From Synergistaceae bacterium (lineage in GTDB: Bacteria; Synergistota; Synergistia; Synergistales; Thermovirgaceae): 48,337 nt of DNA. Below the pieces are notes generated by a model. It did no database searches. It was given only the letters and a program-made list of their open reading frames with translations, and was not told where the DNA came from. The position numbers and the translations under genes were made by a program. Positions within the stretch are counted from its first letter, which is position 1. Every line of letters starts with the position of its first letter. Location of the stretch: assembly GCA_012729145.1 (NCBI GenBank), contig JAAYDT010000044.1, positions 1 through 48,337 of the forward strand, in the 5' to 3' direction. Of this stretch, positions 25,502 through 33,958 are shown piece after piece.

Positions 25502-25972
25502 TCAGAAGGCGCGGAAACCGACGATGTGCTCCCTGATCTCGTCGTAACGTTTCTTGGCGGTTACCATGTGGTCCTTTTCCATATTCTTCAGTTCCTCGAA
25601 CATCTTCTTGGATTTCCCGGAGCTCTCGTTCTCCATCTCCTGGTATAGCTCCATGGCCTTCATTTCCGAAAGGTAGACCGTGGAGGCTATCTTGAGCAGC
25701 TGGTAGTTGTCCTTGAACTCGTCAGCCTGGACCTTCAGCGCCGGGTCGACCACCATCTTGGGATTCCTGGCGAACTTCTCGTTGTAGGTGTCCTCGAAGT
25801 ACTTTGTGAGCGAATCCCTGTGCCCGTCCTCCCACTTGGCGAGCTCCTCGAGCTCTTTCCTGAGATGCCCCTGGGCGTTCTTGGCCCACTCTGAGTAGAA
25901 TTCTGTGGCTTCGATCTCGGCGTGGATGGCGTATACAAGGGCTTTCTTCATGTCGAACGAACCTTGTTTCAT
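25502..25972 (-). CDS. Ferritin-like di-iron protein (rubrerythrin domain only)
   Basis: The 156-residue four-helix-bundle protein has the di-iron ligand pattern of rubrerythrins: E-x-x-A-x-x-FY in helix 1 (HAEIEATEFY), WEDGH in helix 2, SEMKAMELYQEME in helix 3 and MEKDH in helix 4. It lacks the C-terminal rubredoxin domain, so it would need an external electron donor. The likely role is peroxide reduction or iron handling in an anaerobe. AAGGAGGGATAGG precedes the ATG at 25972. Confidence 0.85.
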   Translation of the reverse strand: MKQGSFDMKKALVYAIHAEIEATEFYSEWAKNAQGHLRKELEELAKWEDGHRDSLTKYFEDTYNEKFARNPKMVVDPALKVQADEFKDNYQLLKIASTVYLSEMKAMELYQEMENESSGKSKKMFEELKNMEKDHMVTAKKRYDEIREHIVGFRAF

Positions 25973-26014
25973 ATCCTATCCCTCCTTAAAAAAAGATAAC
26001 TCCTGTTCCCAAAT

Positions 26015-26043
26015 AATATACCCTATGGGGCTACTTCCGTCCA
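26015..26043 (-). promoter_or_regulatory. Possible promoter of the ferritin-like gene
   Basis: On the minus strand TGGACG (26043-26038) and TATATT (26020-26015) are 17 bases apart, about 45 bases before the start codon. Confidence 0.42.
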
Positions 26044-26068
26044 GTTATACTTTTGTCGGTTTGACAGA

Positions 26069-26965
26069 TCATCCTGATTGGACGGCCACTTTCCCGGCCC
26101 TTCCCGGTATCTCCCGGTCCACAACATCACTGAAGGGGAGGTCACCCCCCTGAAGATTCTTTAAGGCCTCTCCGACGGGGATCACAGGGATTCCGAGGCC
26201 GATGCACCGGGAAAGAAAGTCCTCCAGGATCCGTGCCTTGGCTCTTCCCTCCATCTCGGTGTGGATCGTGTGTACGTTCAGGCCCGGTTTTATGAGGTCC
26301 AGCAGGTGGGAGTTGATACTGTCGTCGTCGAGCCCGTCCGAACCCAGGAGTTCATCCATGGTGGGGAGAGTGGTGGGGACCTGGGGAGTCTTGAAGGTCA
26401 TCCCGCCCATCCTGGGGATGAAGGGGGAGCTACCCCGGGTATCGCTGCAGTAGTCGAATCCGTACTCGTCCTGCATGGTCAGGCTTGCAGCTGTGACCTT
26501 CCACGCAGGGGCAGCGCAGCAGTGAGGTTCTCCTCCGGAGAGGTCCCGGAACATGTCGAAGGCTCTTGCGAAATGCTCTCTCATAGTAGCATCGGCCATC
26601 CTGTCCAGCTCATCCTGCCATGCCACGTGGTCCCAGGCGTGGATGCCGCACTCGTGACCCTCCGAAATCGCCCGGCGGAACAGGGCCGGGTCGCGGGGGA
26701 CGATGAGCGGTGCCGGAAGGATGGTCCCGTACATCATGGTCTTGAGCCCGTAGGTACCGGGGGCGTTGGTACGGAGCATCTTGTTTATGAAGCCCTTTCG
26801 GAACACTCTCTTAATGGCTTTGCCGGAATTGTCGGGACCGAAAGAGAAGAAGAACGAGGCCCGGACTTCCAGCTTTCCGAAGACTCCTAGCAGCCTGGGC
26901 GTCCCTTCCAGGTATCCTTTAAGGGTGTCCACGTCGACCTTGAGCGCCAGAACCTTTTCATCCAC
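26069..26965 (-). CDS. arnD: ArnD-like 4-deoxy-4-formamido-L-arabinose-phosphoundecaprenol deformylase
   Basis: The 298-residue NodB-fold deacetylase removes the formyl group from undecaprenyl-phosphate Ara4-formyl-N, giving the donor used by ArnT. It matches E. coli ArnD as I remember it along its length: LKVDVDTLKGYLEGTPRLL at the start, ASFFFSFGPDNSG, HAWDHVAWQ, a SDTRG block, TLPTMDELLG, HTIHTEMEG and a closing IPGRAG. The catalytic Asp/His positions are all present. The start is GTG at 26965 with AGGGAG upstream. It lies more than 9 kb from the other arn genes in the window, between the ferritin-like gene and the hyp operon. Confidence 0.88.
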   Translation of the reverse strand: MDEKVLALKVDVDTLKGYLEGTPRLLGVFGKLEVRASFFFSFGPDNSGKAIKRVFRKGFINKMLRTNAPGTYGLKTMMYGTILPAPLIVPRDPALFRRAISEGHECGIHAWDHVAWQDELDRMADATMREHFARAFDMFRDLSGGEPHCCAAPAWKVTAASLTMQDEYGFDYCSDTRGSSPFIPRMGGMTFKTPQVPTTLPTMDELLGSDGLDDDSINSHLLDLIKPGLNVHTIHTEMEGRAKARILEDFLSRCIGLGIPVIPVGEALKNLQGGDLPFSDVVDREIPGRAGKVAVQSG

Positions 26966-27199
26966 CGGATATCATCTCCCTGTGCAATTGTAGCAGGGGT
27001 CAGGAAGAATAAATTGAAAGGCGGAAACTGTACGACATTCAGACGTGGGTATTCTGCGGCGATTTTGGTTTGCTTTCACCGTAGACGTCTTTGAGTTTTG
27101 CCCTTTCCGTCTCAGAAAAGCTGAGATCAAAACCTGGATTGAACGAAATGTCAGCTTGACATCACTTAGTATGTCTGCTGCCCTGTTAAAGATCTTCCC

Positions 27200-27233
27200 T
27201 TGCCCTTCCCTGATATCTGATATATTATATATC
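27200..27233 (+). promoter_or_regulatory. Promoter and palindromic operator of the GntR-hypD operon
   Basis: TTGCCC (27200-27205) and TATTAT (27223-27228) are 17 bases apart. A perfect odd palindrome, GATATAT-T-ATATATC, at 27219-27233 covers the -10 box 21 bases before the regulator's start codon. An autoregulatory GntR binding site is the simplest reading. Confidence 0.55.
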
Positions 27234-27254
27234 TGTATTGAGAGGAGGCGCGAA

Positions 27255-27971
27255 ATGACCCCCGACTGCCCTTTCAACATGGTGTCTCTCAGACAGCAGG
27301 TCTACGACTATCTCAGGAGCCAGATGAACCAGGGCGAGCTGCGTCCCGGTAGTGCGATCAACCTTGGAGAGATGAGTTCCCGCTTCGGCATAAGCCGTAC
27401 TCCCTTGAGAGAGGCCCTGCTTCAGCTCGAGACCGAGGGTTTTGTCACCATCTACCCCCGCAAGGGGATCATCGTGAACCCCCTCTCTGAAGAGGATATC
27501 CGTCACGCCTACGAGATCATTGGGGCCCTGGAGGCCTCGGTAGTGTTCAATGAACGGAACAGCATCACATCGACCGAGACAGAAAAGATGCGACGCCTGA
27601 ACCTGCTTATGCGGGAGGCGCTGGACCGGGATGATTTCGACACCTTCTACCGTCACAACATCTCCTTCCACAACATCTACCTTGACCTTTCCAGGAACCG
27701 GAGCCTGGTCCGAACAGTCATGACCCTGAAGCAGAGGCTCTACGATTTCCCCAGGCGCAAGGGTTTCGTCAAGGAGTGGGAGATAACCTCCACCGGCGAA
27801 CACGAACGTTTCATCGAACTTCTGGAGACGGGGGATGCAAAGGCCGCCTCAGATTACATGCGGGATGTCCACTGGTCCTTCGAGGTCCAGAGGCCCTGGA
27901 TCCACCGGTACTACAGAGAACTGGCCAGGGAGGAAGCCCTTGAAAGAAGTGCCGAGGGGGTTCCACGATGA
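27255..27971 (+). CDS. GntR-family transcriptional regulator (FCD/FadR subfamily)
   Basis: The 238-residue protein has an N-terminal winged helix-turn-helix (about 8-75: SLRQQVYDYLRSQMNQGELRPG, FGISRTPLREALLQLETEGFV, YPRKGIIV). A C-terminal all-helical FCD effector domain follows (about 85-220), with DFDTFYRHNISFHNIYLDLS and GEHERFIELLETGDAKAA carrying the family's metal/ligand-binding Asp and His positions. AGAGGAGG lies before the ATG at 27255; the frame extends far upstream, through the promoter, and that part is rejected. It overlaps the HypD activase start by 4 bases, so it probably controls hypD in response to a proline-type acid. Confidence 0.9.
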   Translation: MTPDCPFNMVSLRQQVYDYLRSQMNQGELRPGSAINLGEMSSRFGISRTPLREALLQLETEGFVTIYPRKGIIVNPLSEEDIRHAYEIIGALEASVVFNERNSITSTETEKMRRLNLLMREALDRDDFDTFYRHNISFHNIYLDLSRNRSLVRTVMTLKQRLYDFPRRKGFVKEWEITSTGEHERFIELLETGDAKAASDYMRDVHWSFEVQRPWIHRYYRELAREEALERSAEGVPR

Positions 27972-28873
27972 ACAGGGGCGTTATCTTCGACATCAAGAGG
28001 TACTCCATACACGACGGACCCGGTATCAGGACGACGGTATTTCTCAAGGGTTGCCCCCTCTCCTGCTGGTGGTGCCATAATCCCGAGAGCCAGTCGGCCT
28101 TTACCGAGGTCGTCTACCGCCCCGACCGCTGCATAGGCTGCGGGGCCTGTGAGGGTGCCTGTCCTGTGGGCGCGATCGCCCTCACCCAGAGAGGCTACAT
28201 TGCAGATCCTGACAGGTGCACGGGCTGCGGAAGGTGTGCCGAGATCTGCCCTGCTGAGGCGCGGGAGATGGTAGGCAGGGAGATCACCGTACAGGATCTG
28301 GTCGAAGAGATTGAGAAGGACTCCCTGTTCTTCGACGAGTCCGGAGGAGGGGTTACCTTTTCAGGCGGGGAACCTTTGTCGCAGTCGGCTTTCCTTGCCG
28401 AAGCACTTGAAGCCTGCCGCGAAAGGGATATACACACCGTAGTCGATACCTGCGGTTTTGCGTCCCGCCAGGTCCTGGAGAGGATCGCCCCTCTTACGGA
28501 ACTCTTCCTCTTCGACCTTAAGATGATGGACCCCGAACTGCACAAACGTTACACCGGTGTCCCGAACGGTCTGATCCTGTCAAACCTGGAATGGCTTGCA
28601 GGCCAGGGTTTCTCAATGATCATCAGGGTCCCCGTAATACCTGGTATTAACGACACGGCGGAGAACATCGAGGCTACGGGGAAGTTCCTGTCGGAATTGT
28701 CCCGGAGACCCGGGGTTGATCTCCTCCCCTACCACTCTTCGGCCCGGGAGAAGTACCGCAGGTTTGGCATGAACTACCGTCTGGAAGACCTTTCCGCACC
28801 GTCTCGGGAGCGGATGGAGATAATAGCAGCCTATCTTGCCCGGTTCGGGATTACCGCATCCATAGGAGGTTGA
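27968..28873 (+). CDS. Glycyl-radical activating enzyme, probable HypD activase
   Basis: The 301-residue radical-SAM protein uses SAM and a 4Fe-4S cluster to install the glycyl radical on the enzyme encoded next. The radical-SAM CxxxCxxC motif is in GCPLSCWWCHNPE after the IHDGPGIRTTVFLKG lead-in typical of PFL-type activases. Two ferredoxin-like clusters are inserted (CIGCGACEGACP and CTGCGRCAEICP), as in the activases of non-PFL glycyl-radical enzymes. VTFSGGEPL and a DLK motif follow. The start overlaps the regulator by 4 bases, and the stop lies 5 bases before the ATG of HypD. Confidence 0.92.
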   Translation: MNRGVIFDIKRYSIHDGPGIRTTVFLKGCPLSCWWCHNPESQSAFTEVVYRPDRCIGCGACEGACPVGAIALTQRGYIADPDRCTGCGRCAEICPAEAREMVGREITVQDLVEEIEKDSLFFDESGGGVTFSGGEPLSQSAFLAEALEACRERDIHTVVDTCGFASRQVLERIAPLTELFLFDLKMMDPELHKRYTGVPNGLILSNLEWLAGQGFSMIIRVPVIPGINDTAENIEATGKFLSELSRRPGVDLLPYHSSAREKYRRFGMNYRLEDLSAPSRERMEIIAAYLARFGITASIGG

Positions 28874-28878
28874 AGAAA

Positions 28879-31239
28879 ATGAACGAAAGGATAGAGAGGC
28901 TCAGAATTGAGAGTTTCGAGGCACCCGTCACACTGGATCATGAGAGGGCTGAGATAATCACCGACTTCTACAGGGAGAACAACGGCAAGTACTCTGTCCC
29001 CGTGACAAGAGCCCTGGCCTTCAGGACCCTCTGTGAGAAGAAGAACATCTTCATAGGCAAGGACGAGCTCGTTGTGGGGGAGCGTGGCCCCCTGCCGAAG
29101 TGCGTCTCAACTTATCCTGAACTCAACTGCCACTCCCTGGAGGACCTTGAGATCCTCGATAGCAGGGACAAGAACCCCTACAGGGTCTCGGGAAAGTGCA
29201 AGGAGGTCTACCGGGACAAAGTCATACCCTACTGGCGAGGCCGCACCATGCGCGACAGGATATTCGCCGACATAGGAGAAGAGTGGCTGGAGACCTACGC
29301 TACCGGCTACTTCACCGAGTTCATGGAGCAGAGGGCTCCGGGTCACACCACGCTGGATGGCAAGTTCTACTCGAAAGGCATGGAGGATTTCAAGAAAGAG
29401 ATCGCAGAAACGATCTCCTGCCTGGATTTCAAGAACGATCCCGAAGCGACGAAAAAGCGTGAGCAGCTTAAGGCAATGGACATAGCCTGCGACGCCGTTA
29501 TCATCTTCGCAGAACGCCACGCCGACCTGGCATCCGGAATGGCCGCTTCCGAGAGCGACCCGTCACGCAGAAAGGAACTGGAGAAAATAGCCTCCAACTG
29601 CAGACAGGTCCCCCGTTGGGCACCAAGGGACTTCTGGGAGGCCCTTCAGATGTACTGGTTCATGCACCTCGGTACCATAACCGAACTCAACGGCTGGGAT
29701 GCCATGAACCCGGGGCACCTGGACCGCTACTTCTACCCTTTCTACGCCCGGGAACTGGAGAGCGGGACCCTTTCCCGCGAGTGGGCGAAGGAGCTCCTGA
29801 GCGCCTTCTGGATCAAGTTCAACAATCACCCCGCCCCGCCCAAGGTGGGTGTCACGGCTGCCGAGAGCGGGACCTACAACGACTTCACCAACATCAATCT
29901 GGGCGGACTGCTCGAGGACGGGACCGACGGGGTCAACGAGATATCCTACATGATGCTGGAGGTGCTTGACGAGATCCACCTCCTCCAGCCCCAGGCCAAT
30001 ATCCAGCTGAGCCGCAAGAACCCCGACAGGTTCCTCAAGGCAGCCCTCAGGGTGATCCGTAAGGGTTACGGCTATCCATCCATATTCAACGCCGACACGG
30101 TGATCGAACAGATGATCCGTGCAGGGAAATCCGTAAAGGATGCCCGGGAGGGCGGCACCAGCGGCTGCGTGGAAACTGGAGCCTTCGGCAAGGAGGCATA
30201 CATACTGACGGGCTATCTCAATACCCCCAAGATCTTTGAGCTGGCTCTGAACAACGGTGTCGACCCAGTATCAGGCAAGAGGATAGGCCCGGAGACGGGC
30301 GATCCGGCCCAGTTCAGGACCTTCGATGATCTCTACGGAGCCTTCGAGAAGCAGCTGAACCATATAGTCGAGATCAAGGTCAAGGGGAACCAGTTTATCG
30401 AACGGATGTACGCCGACTATGCTCCGGCGGTGTTCCTGTCTGTGCTGACCGACGACTGCATCAAAAAGGGCAGGGACTACAACGACGGAGGTCCGAGGTA
30501 CAACACAAACTACATCCAGTGCGTCGGCATAGGCACAATGACGGACAGCCTCAGCGCCCTCAAGAAACACGTCTTCGAAGAGAAGGCCTTCTCCATGGAG
30601 GATGTTCTCCAGGCTCTCAAGTCCAACTTCGAGGGTGACGAGGTACTGAGATTGACCTTCGCCAACAAGACCCCCAGGTGGGGCAATGATGACGACTATG
30701 CGGACGACATCATGAAGAGGGTCTTCGAATCGCTCTTCAGCGAGATCGACGGGAGGCCCAACACCAAGGGCGGCCGTTACCATATCGACATGCTTCCCAC
30801 CACTTGTCACATCTACTTCGGTTCTGTCACCGGCGCAACGCCCGATGGAAGGCAAGCGGGTTTGCCCCTCTCCGAGGGGATCTCTCCAGTTCAGGGCGCC
30901 GACCGCAACGGCCCCACGGCAGTGATAAGGTCCTGCGGAAAGATGGACCAGATCCGCACCGGCGGGACCCTGTTGAACATGAAGTTCATGCCCAGGGTCC
31001 TCGAGGGTGACGAAGGGATCGAAAAGCTTGCCCGGCTCGTTAGGACCTACTTCCGCTACGATGCCCACCATATCCAGTTCAACGTCGTCGACAGCAAGAC
31101 GCTGAGGGATGCCCAGGTACACCCCGAGGAATACCGGGACCTGATAGTCAGGGTTGCCGGGTACAGCGACTACTTCTGCGACATTGGACTGGACTTGCAG
31201 GAGGAGATAATCTCCCGCACGGCGCAGGAAGAGGTTTAG
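28879..31239 (+). CDS. hypD: trans-4-hydroxy-L-proline dehydratase (glycyl radical enzyme HypD)
   Basis: The 786-residue protein removes water from trans-4-hydroxy-L-proline through a glycyl/thiyl radical, giving pyrroline-5-carboxylate, which is then reduced to proline. The catalytic C430 and E432 are in GTSGCVETG. The radical glycine is G761 in RVAGYSDYF. Residues I recall from C. difficile HypD as substrate-binding are present: FMEQRAPGHT (Phe, His), ELNGWDA (Asp), ESGTYNDF (Ser, Phe), EAYILTGY (Tyr) and LPTTCHIYFG (Thr). This argues for HypD over PflD or glycerol/choline enzymes. AGGAGGT lies 8 bases before the ATG at 28879; a TTG at 28870 is also in frame. It follows its activase. Confidence 0.92.
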   Translation: MNERIERLRIESFEAPVTLDHERAEIITDFYRENNGKYSVPVTRALAFRTLCEKKNIFIGKDELVVGERGPLPKCVSTYPELNCHSLEDLEILDSRDKNPYRVSGKCKEVYRDKVIPYWRGRTMRDRIFADIGEEWLETYATGYFTEFMEQRAPGHTTLDGKFYSKGMEDFKKEIAETISCLDFKNDPEATKKREQLKAMDIACDAVIIFAERHADLASGMAASESDPSRRKELEKIASNCRQVPRWAPRDFWEALQMYWFMHLGTITELNGWDAMNPGHLDRYFYPFYARELESGTLSREWAKELLSAFWIKFNNHPAPPKVGVTAAESGTYNDFTNINLGGLLEDGTDGVNEISYMMLEVLDEIHLLQPQANIQLSRKNPDRFLKAALRVIRKGYGYPSIFNADTVIEQMIRAGKSVKDAREGGTSGCVETGAFGKEAYILTGYLNTPKIFELALNNGVDPVSGKRIGPETGDPAQFRTFDDLYGAFEKQLNHIVEIKVKGNQFIERMYADYAPAVFLSVLTDDCIKKGRDYNDGGPRYNTNYIQCVGIGTMTDSLSALKKHVFEEKAFSMEDVLQALKSNFEGDEVLRLTFANKTPRWGNDDDYADDIMKRVFESLFSEIDGRPNTKGGRYHIDMLPTTCHIYFGSVTGATPDGRQAGLPLSEGISPVQGADRNGPTAVIRSCGKMDQIRTGGTLLNMKFMPRVLEGDEGIEKLARLVRTYFRYDAHHIQFNVVDSKTLRDAQVHPEEYRDLIVRVAGYSDYFCDIGLDLQEEIISRTAQEEV

Positions 31240-31242
31240 CCT

Positions 31243-31346
31243 TAAAGGCGTCAACGGTAAACAGTGAACTGTAAACGGTAAGAGCGCAAGACCTGTTCCT
31301 CCGGTTTTGTCCTTGTCACTGTATTTACCGTTCACGCTTTTGACTA
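31243..31346. repeat. Period-7 inverted repeat between hypD and the phosphoesterase gene
   Basis: AAAGGCGTCAACGG and two further heptads (31245-31282) face TTTACCGTTCACGC (31323-31338) around a short centre. This is the same family as at 22925-23041. The genes on both sides run in the same direction, so it may act as a terminator-like hairpin. Confidence 0.7.
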
Positions 31347-31359
31347 CCTTGGAGGTTCA

Positions 31360-32508
31360 ATGAGAATTTTTTCCTTTATCTCCTTCCTGGGGATAGTCCT
31401 TGGCGTTTACGGGGTCGCGAACCTGTATATCTGGCTTCACCTGGCAAAGGTGGTCCCTTACCTGGGTGCCCTCAGGGTCCCCGTCGTCCTTGCTTTCTGG
31501 ACCCTGGTGGCAGCCTTCCCGGTCGGCAGGATAGGAGGTGCCTTCTGTCGCTGTACCTTCACGGATACCCTGGCTATTGTCGGTTCATGGTATCTGGGGT
31601 TCATGGTATATGTCCTCCTGCTTCTGGCTATTCTGGACATCGTAAGGATCGCCGACCACTGGTTCAGGATAGTTCCCTACTCGCTCAACAGAAGACCGGG
31701 CCGGGCCGCCCTTGTCGCTTTCTGGTCTGTCCTGTCCCTGGCTGTTCTTGTTGTTGCGGCGGGACGCTGGAATGCCATTACTCCAGTGGTCAGGGAGTAC
31801 GACATAGTCCTCAGAGGCAGCTCCAAGGAGAGGCCTCTGAGAGTGGCCGTGGCCACCGACCTTCACGTAGGGCTTTTGGTGAGGAATCACTGGCTGAGCA
31901 GAATGATCGAGACGATCAATTCGACCCGTCCCGACATGGTCCTGCTCGTGGGAGACATCGTCGACTCAGATGTTACCCATGCCCAGGAAGAGAGGCTCTC
32001 CGAAGAGCTGGGGACCCTTTCGGCCCCGCTGGGAGTTTTTGCCGTCCTGGGCAACCATGAGTTCTACTCTGGAGCGGAAGAGGCCGCGGCATCCTTTCGT
32101 GACGGGGGAGTTACCGTTCTGAGAGACGAGGCTGTCCAGGTGGAGGGTATCCTGACCCTTGTCGGCCGAGACGACCGTGCTTCGGCAAGAAGAGGCAGCA
32201 GCAGGTTCCCCCTTTCGGCGATCCCAGGCGTCGAAGGTTCCCTCCCGGTCATCGTTATGGACCATACCCCTTCGGACCTTCAGGAGGCCGAGGATGCTGG
32301 TGTCTCCCTCCAGGTCTCAGGGCACACCCACAGGGGTCAGCTTTGGCCCTTCAACTTCATGACTTCGAGGATCTTTGAACAGGACTGGGGTTTCCTGAAG
32401 AAAGGCGAGACCCTTTACTATATCTCCTGCGGAGTAGGGGTATGGGGACCTCCCATCAGAACCTCCAGCCGTCCAGAGGTTGTTGTATTAAATGTAAGTT
32501 TCCAATAG
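31360..32508 (+). CDS. Membrane-bound metallophosphoesterase (calcineurin-like)
   Basis: The 382-residue protein has four hydrophobic segments in the first 140 residues. The phosphoesterase domain follows with every metal-binding motif in order: ATDLHVG, LVGDIVDSD, LGNHEFYSG, MDHTPSD and SGHTHRGQ. The domain is like YaeI-type enzymes, which act on lipid-linked or membrane-proximal substrates; the real substrate is unknown. CTTGGAGG precedes the ATG. It is followed 39 bases later by the epimerase gene, suggesting a joint envelope role. Confidence 0.85.
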   Translation: MRIFSFISFLGIVLGVYGVANLYIWLHLAKVVPYLGALRVPVVLAFWTLVAAFPVGRIGGAFCRCTFTDTLAIVGSWYLGFMVYVLLLLAILDIVRIADHWFRIVPYSLNRRPGRAALVAFWSVLSLAVLVVAAGRWNAITPVVREYDIVLRGSSKERPLRVAVATDLHVGLLVRNHWLSRMIETINSTRPDMVLLVGDIVDSDVTHAQEERLSEELGTLSAPLGVFAVLGNHEFYSGAEEAAASFRDGGVTVLRDEAVQVEGILTLVGRDDRASARRGSSRFPLSAIPGVEGSLPVIVMDHTPSDLQEAEDAGVSLQVSGHTHRGQLWPFNFMTSRIFEQDWGFLKKGETLYYISCGVGVWGPPIRTSSRPEVVVLNVSFQ

Positions 32509-32547
32509 AATTACCCCTGTTGACTGAGATCCTTGCGGGGGTGGACC

Positions 32548-33570
32548 ATGCCAACGTGCAAAGAGCTTTGCGGAAACCTTTCATCCAGAACCTTAAGGTG
32601 GGTAGTAACAGGAGGGGCAGGTTTTATCGGTTCTCATCTTGTAGAGTCCCTTCTGTCCCTGGGGCAGAAGGTAACCGTCCTGGATAATTTCCTCTCCGGA
32701 AGGGAGTCCAATGTCGAAGAGGCACGAAAGCTCTCCACAGGCCGGGATCCCAGTTTCCGTCTCCTCAAGGGTGACATAAGGGACATGGAACAGTGCCGGG
32801 AGGCCTGTCACGGCGCCGATATCGTCCTGCACCATGCGGCACTGGTCTCGGTCCCCAGGTCCTTCCAGGAGCCCCACCTTAACAACTCCTGTAACATAAC
32901 AGGCTTTCTTAACATGCTGACCGCTGCTCGTGACGAGGGTGTGAGGTCTTTCGTTTACGCCTCCTCCGCCGCAGTATACGGGCACCAGCCTGAGGGGCCC
33001 ACAGGAGAGGATGCCCCCCTCAGTCCCCTCTCGCCCTACGCCGTAGCGAAGAGGACGGACGAACTCTATGCGTCAGTGCTATCCGGCGGCATGAGGACAA
33101 CCGGACTGCGATACATGAATGTTTTCGGTCCGAGGCAGGACCCTTCGAGCCCATACTCCGGGGTCATATCGATCTGGTCCAGGTGTCTCATGGATGGTGA
33201 GCCCCCTGTGATCTACGGCGACGGAAAGACCACAAGAGACTTCGTCTATGTCGGGGACGTCGTCCAGGCCAACCTTCTGGCGGCTCTGTCCGATCTCAGG
33301 TCCGGGGATGATGAAAACATTTTCAACATAGGCACGGGGCGGCCCGTCTCGCTTGAAAAGGCCTTTCTGGCGATGTCCGGTGCGATAGAAAGCCTTTGCC
33401 CGGGCTGGAAAGGGAAGGAACCTGTCCACGAGCCTGAAAGGATGGGCGACATCAGGTACTCCCTGGCCGACATCAGCCGCGCTCGTGAACTCCTGGGATA
33501 TGAACCACGGTACTCTCTTGAGGAAGGGCTCGTTCTCACGATAAAGAGTTTTATGAATTCAAGGATGTGA
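32548..33570 (+). CDS. WbpP/TviC-type UDP-GlcNAc (GlcNAcA) 4-epimerase
   Basis: The 340-residue short-chain dehydrogenase-like epimerase is NAD(H)-dependent. The NAD motif TGGAGFIGSHL lies after a roughly 20-residue N-terminal extension (CKELCGNL) found in WbpP-type enzymes. Catalytic Ser and Tyr-x-x-x-Lys are in YASSAAVYG and SPYAVAKRT. The sequence follows P. aeruginosa WbpP closely as remembered (VPRSF, NVFGPRQDP, IYGDGKTTRDF). This group interconverts N-acetylated UDP-hexoses for O-antigen or other surface polysaccharides. The ATG at 32548 follows GGGGGTGG. Confidence 0.82.
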   Translation: MPTCKELCGNLSSRTLRWVVTGGAGFIGSHLVESLLSLGQKVTVLDNFLSGRESNVEEARKLSTGRDPSFRLLKGDIRDMEQCREACHGADIVLHHAALVSVPRSFQEPHLNNSCNITGFLNMLTAARDEGVRSFVYASSAAVYGHQPEGPTGEDAPLSPLSPYAVAKRTDELYASVLSGGMRTTGLRYMNVFGPRQDPSSPYSGVISIWSRCLMDGEPPVIYGDGKTTRDFVYVGDVVQANLLAALSDLRSGDDENIFNIGTGRPVSLEKAFLAMSGAIESLCPGWKGKEPVHEPERMGDIRYSLADISRARELLGYEPRYSLEEGLVLTIKSFMNSRM

Positions 33571-33593
33571 AGTTACTTTTTCTGAAAGGAAAA

Positions 33594-33955
33594 GCGTAAA
33601 CGGTCAACAGTAAACGGAAGGGTCAAAACTAAAAACCAATACCTTTTCACCGCAGAGGACGCAGAGAAAAGCAAGAGACAAAAACACAATTTATGGTTAA
33701 GGTACCAGAACCAAGATCAGGCGTCTCACGAAAAAACAAGGCACCTCGTTGGATCATCTTCCTCGTTTAAGCACCTCGGGAACTTGTCTGCGGTGAAAAG
33801 GGTTTTTTAAGTGGGTTCCCCAATTAACGCTTTTGTCTCTCTCTGCGGCCCTCTGTGTCCTCTGCGGTGAAATGGTTTGGAATTTGATCTTCCTGTCGCC
33901 TTGTTCCAGGTTTTCCGTCTAACGTCTAACATTTCACGTCTCACGAATTTAAAGA
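33594..33955. repeat. Nested period-7 / period-9 inverted repeat
   Basis: The order is: left heptads (33594-33617), left 9-mer arm TTCACCGCAGAGGACGCAGA (from 33645), an unrelated centre, a short TCTGCGGTGAAAAGGG copy (33786-33802), AAGTGGGTTCCCCA (33809-33822), right 9-mer arm (33835-33874) ending CTCTGCGGTGAAATGG, and right heptads CGTCTAA/CGTCTCA (33916-33944). The 9-mer arms are complementary. This 388-base spacer has no coding signal. Confidence 0.8.
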
Positions 33956-33958
33956 TTG

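Noticed and set aside
28870-31239. Pyruvate formate-lyase or choline/glycerol dehydratase assignment for the glycyl radical enzyme
   Set aside because: There is one catalytic Cys in G-C-V-E, not the adjacent Cys pair of PFL, and the residues recalled for hydroxyproline binding in HypD are present.
30271-31335. 354-codon ORF opposite the end of hypD
   Set aside because: It is antisense to a strongly conserved catalytic region, and its own start lies in repeat DNA.
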